Source: Pseudomonas sp. ADAK13
Lineage (GTDB): Bacteria; Pseudomonadota; Gammaproteobacteria; Pseudomonadales; Pseudomonadaceae
Direction: 5' to 3'
NCBI RefSeq assembly: GCF_012935715.1
Contig: NZ_CP052860.1
Span: forward strand, 2,046,001-2,110,000
DNA: 64,000 bases
Positions 62,495 through 64,000 of this stretch are shown here, one piece after another. Each line of letters starts with the position of its first letter. Position 1 is the stretch's first letter. Both the position numbers and the translations under genes were made by a program. The notes under the pieces were generated by a model. It worked only from the letters and a program-made list of their open reading frames with translations, did no database searches and was not told the origin of the DNA.

Positions 62495-62515
62495 AACGGC
62501 ATTTTAAATACCGTT
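62495..62515. promoter_or_regulatory. Dyad in the dioxygenase promoter region
   Basis: AACGGCATTT-T-AAATACCGTT has 10-bp arms with one mismatch, 46-66 bases before the dioxygenase start codon. It is a candidate operator for the sulfur-scavenging operon. It does not resemble the ATTGGATCCAAT site on the other side of the gap, so it may serve a different regulator. Confidence 0.45.
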
Positions 62516-62668
62516 AGTGAATATCGATATGCAGCAATACCGCTGTAGCCGCGACTTTCGGGAATAAAGTGTGTCTCACAGACGTTAAGCCTGTAAGACC
62601 TGACAAAAGGGCGTCGTGGGCCGGTGGAACGCGCTGTTGAGTCGCTTACAAGCCGAAACCTTGCCCGT

Positions 62669-62711
62669 TTGACAAGCTTGTGGACAATCTCTAGTGTGCA
62701 TTGGATCCAAT
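62669..62711 (+). promoter_or_regulatory. GntR gene promoter with ATTGGATCCAAT operator
   Basis: TTGACA (62669-62674) and TAGTGT (62692-62697) are 17 bases apart, and a perfect 12-bp palindrome ATTGGATCCAAT (62700-62711) covers the expected start of transcription. As I recall, the same core is the operator of the FCD-type GntR regulator VanR in Caulobacter, so autorepression by the GntR protein encoded 37 bases downstream is likely. Confidence 0.65.
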
Positions 62712-62747
62712 TAGCCACCTCACCCTGAAAAGGAGGATAGCGTAGTC

Positions 62748-63458
62748 GTGACGCAGAAGCCGAACCCTTTGAGCAGCATCCAGATCAGCGGGCCTATCCC
62801 CGCCCATCTCGCCCGCTCCGTGATTGAAGAAACATTGCGCAACGCCATCCTGGATGGTCGCTTGCCCTGCGGCACCGCCATGCGCCAACAGGAGTTGGCC
62901 AGCTTGTTCGGGGTCAGCCGGATGCCGGTGCGCGAGGCATTGCGTCAACTGGAAGCGCAGTCGCTGCTGCATGTGGTTACCCATAAAGGGGCGGTGGTGG
63001 CGCCGCTGATTGAAGACCATTCGGCGGAAACTTACGCCCTGCGCATCCTCCTGGAATCCGAAGCGCTGCGCTTGTCGATTCCCCTGCTCACGCCCGATGA
63101 CATTGCTCAGGCTGGCGCCTTCATTGATGCGCTGGAGCGGGAAACCGATTACACCGAAATTGGCCGGCTCAACCGCCTGTTCCACATGGCGCTGTATGGC
63201 AAGGCGGGCAATCAGCGGTTGCTCAAGCTGGTTGAACACGGCTTGAACGAAGAAGAGCGTTTCCTGCGCTTCAACCTGGAGGCCATGGGCCTGGGCAAGA
63301 CGTCCCAGGAAGACCACCGCGAACTGCTCGACCTGGTGGCACAAAAGAAAGTCGAGGAAAGCATCCTGACCTTGCGTAACCACCTCACCCGCGGCATGGA
63401 GGTGATTACCGGTTATCTCAAAAGTCTTGAAGAGACTGAAGAGAACGCCCCGCTGTAA
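62748..63458 (+). CDS. GntR-family regulator, FCD subfamily
   Basis: A 236-residue transcription factor. The N-terminal winged helix (about 20-85) shows LRNAILDGRLPCGTAMRQQELASLFGVSRMPVREALRQLEAQSL. The FCD ligand domain (about 95-225) carries the metal-binding acid and histidines in RLNRLFHMALY, 'EDHRELLDLV' and 'LRNHLTRGM'. The start is GTG with AAAGGAGG 11 bases upstream. It is divergent from the dioxygenase/ABC operon across a 298-base gap and is the natural candidate to control it, probably with an organic acid as signal. Confidence 0.9.
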   Translation: MTQKPNPLSSIQISGPIPAHLARSVIEETLRNAILDGRLPCGTAMRQQELASLFGVSRMPVREALRQLEAQSLLHVVTHKGAVVAPLIEDHSAETYALRILLESEALRLSIPLLTPDDIAQAGAFIDALERETDYTEIGRLNRLFHMALYGKAGNQRLLKLVEHGLNEEERFLRFNLEAMGLGKTSQEDHRELLDLVAQKKVEESILTLRNHLTRGMEVITGYLKSLEETEENAPL

Positions 63459-63842
63459 ATTCTCCGTGGAACCGAGACGCCTCCTTCGACCACAAAGCGC
63501 TGCGCAGCGACCTTGGCCGATGGAGGTGAACTCACAACATTCACGCCCGTTAAAAGATTAATCCGAAAAAACACTTCCTACACTTCACAGAGCCATTCAA
63601 CTACCGCAATATCTTTATTCGTAACAACTAATAAAACCAAAAGCGCCTGAATACCTAATCAGACTATTACAACCTCCAAACTCTCCCCAATCGACAGCGT
63701 GAACCCTGCTCGGGCGTCACTGCGCGTGACGTTCCTTTAAATAAAGCTTTGGTGTTTTTGTCATAGCGTGCTGCTTGTTAATCAATAACAGCACGTGGCT
63801 GCTTGTTATCAGGGAAGAAACAACGACTTATAGGCATCAATC
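63459..63842. other. AT-rich intergenic region with small hairpins
   Basis: No gene is supported in these 384 bases. The DNA is much richer in A and T than most of the window. It holds the hairpin CGTCAC-TGCGC-GTGACG (63715-63731), a bulged stem GTGCTG(CTT)GTTA...TAACAGCAC (63768-63794) and a direct repeat of GCTGCTTGTTA (63770-63780 and 63798-63808). It should contain the promoter of the gene starting at 63843. Confidence 0.6.
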
Positions 63843-64000
63843 ATGCTCCAGCACTCACACCTGCTTAAACAAAAAAAGCAGAAGTTACACAGCCATCCAT
63901 TATTTACACAAATAAACACACTTCCAAAGTTGCGATACTTTATGGAAAACCATGTGTTCGCTGTTTGGGACTTCATGACGCTGACCAAACGCCTGCAACA
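63843..64000 (+). CDS. DUF3050 family protein, 5' part only
   Basis: The window ends inside this gene, so only the first 52 codons are seen. After a basic start ([15 protein letters not shown]) the reading gives '[18 protein letters not shown]' and 'KRLQ', which is the hallmark N-terminus of DUF3050, a family with a helical fold related to haem oxygenase-like proteins. Its His and Glu residues there are candidates for metal binding. The function is not known. The ATG has a weak AGG 8 bases upstream. Codon use is more AT-rich at the very start than later. Confidence 0.75.
   Translation, partial: MLQHSHLLKQKKQKLHSHPLFTQINTLPKLRYFMENHVFAVWDFMTLTKRLQ

Overview
The window looks like a chromosomal segment of a Pseudomonas of the P. 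fluorescens group. Its coding is dense and GC-rich. GabD, GabT and DesA read almost like the P. aeruginosa proteins, and the intergenic REP/REPIN palindromes (cores such as GTGGCGAGGGAGCTTGC and GTGGGAGC..GGCTTGCC) are of the type known from P. fluorescens genomes. Most of it is core or semi-core genome. The clear accessory section is the contact-dependent inhibition (CDI) locus at 17.9-30.1 kb.

Layout. 0.2-6.1 kb: a membrane PAS-GGDEF-EAL protein divergent from the fatty-acid desaturase desA, a PAS-GGDEF diguanylate cyclase and a receiver-HDOD regulator. 6.3-9.2 kb: gabD-gabT for GABA use, with a dyad over the predicted start site. 9.6 kb: tRNA-Arg(CCG) with promoter and terminator. 9.7-12.6 kb: a VWA lipoprotein, an ECF sigma factor and its probable anti-sigma factor in one operon. 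12.6-14.5 kb: three small lipoproteins. 14.6-17.1 kb: a classical autotransporter. 17.4-30.1 kb: cdiB, a 2.78-kresidue cdiA, its overlapping immunity gene and two further immunity-like orphans, with AT-rich DNA at the toxin/immunity end. 30.4-36.7 kb: pgaABCD for the biofilm polysaccharide PNAG. 36.9-39.1 kb: DUF945 and a small membrane protein. 39.2-44.3 kb: a marR-controlled tripartite efflux operon with a FUSC pump, fused gene to gene by 4-nt overlaps. 44.4-49.4 kb: DUF2789, a GT39-like membrane glycosyltransferase, and a large exported protein with a DUF3142 partner. 49.5-53.5 kb: a TonB-dependent receptor with FecR- and FecI-like genes behind a Fur box. 53.5-57.6 kb: a second tripartite pump (EmrAB/NodT type). 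57.8-63.5 kb: a LysR regulator, a TauD-like dioxygenase with an ABC importer, and a divergent GntR/FCD regulator. 63.8 kb: the start of a DUF3050 gene cut by the window edge.

How they work together. The c-di-GMP enzymes, PNAG synthesis, the autotransporter and the CDI system are all surface or biofilm functions. CdiB should export CdiA, and the gene overlapping its stop codon should protect siblings. The two efflux operons and the iron-receptor trio handle envelope traffic. The dioxygenase/ABC cluster probably recovers sulfur from an organosulfur compound.

The most notable points are these. The CDI toxin tip and its immunity genes belong to families I could not name. The FecI-like sigma factor appears to have lost about 22 residues covering the region 2.4 helix in frame. 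The TauD-like enzyme keeps the sulfonate-binding residues but not the residues that read taurine's amine. A perfect ATTGGATCCAAT palindrome sits at the predicted start site of the GntR gene. Several other unassigned dyads lie in promoter regions. I found no CRISPR array, insertion sequence, integrase or rRNA gene.
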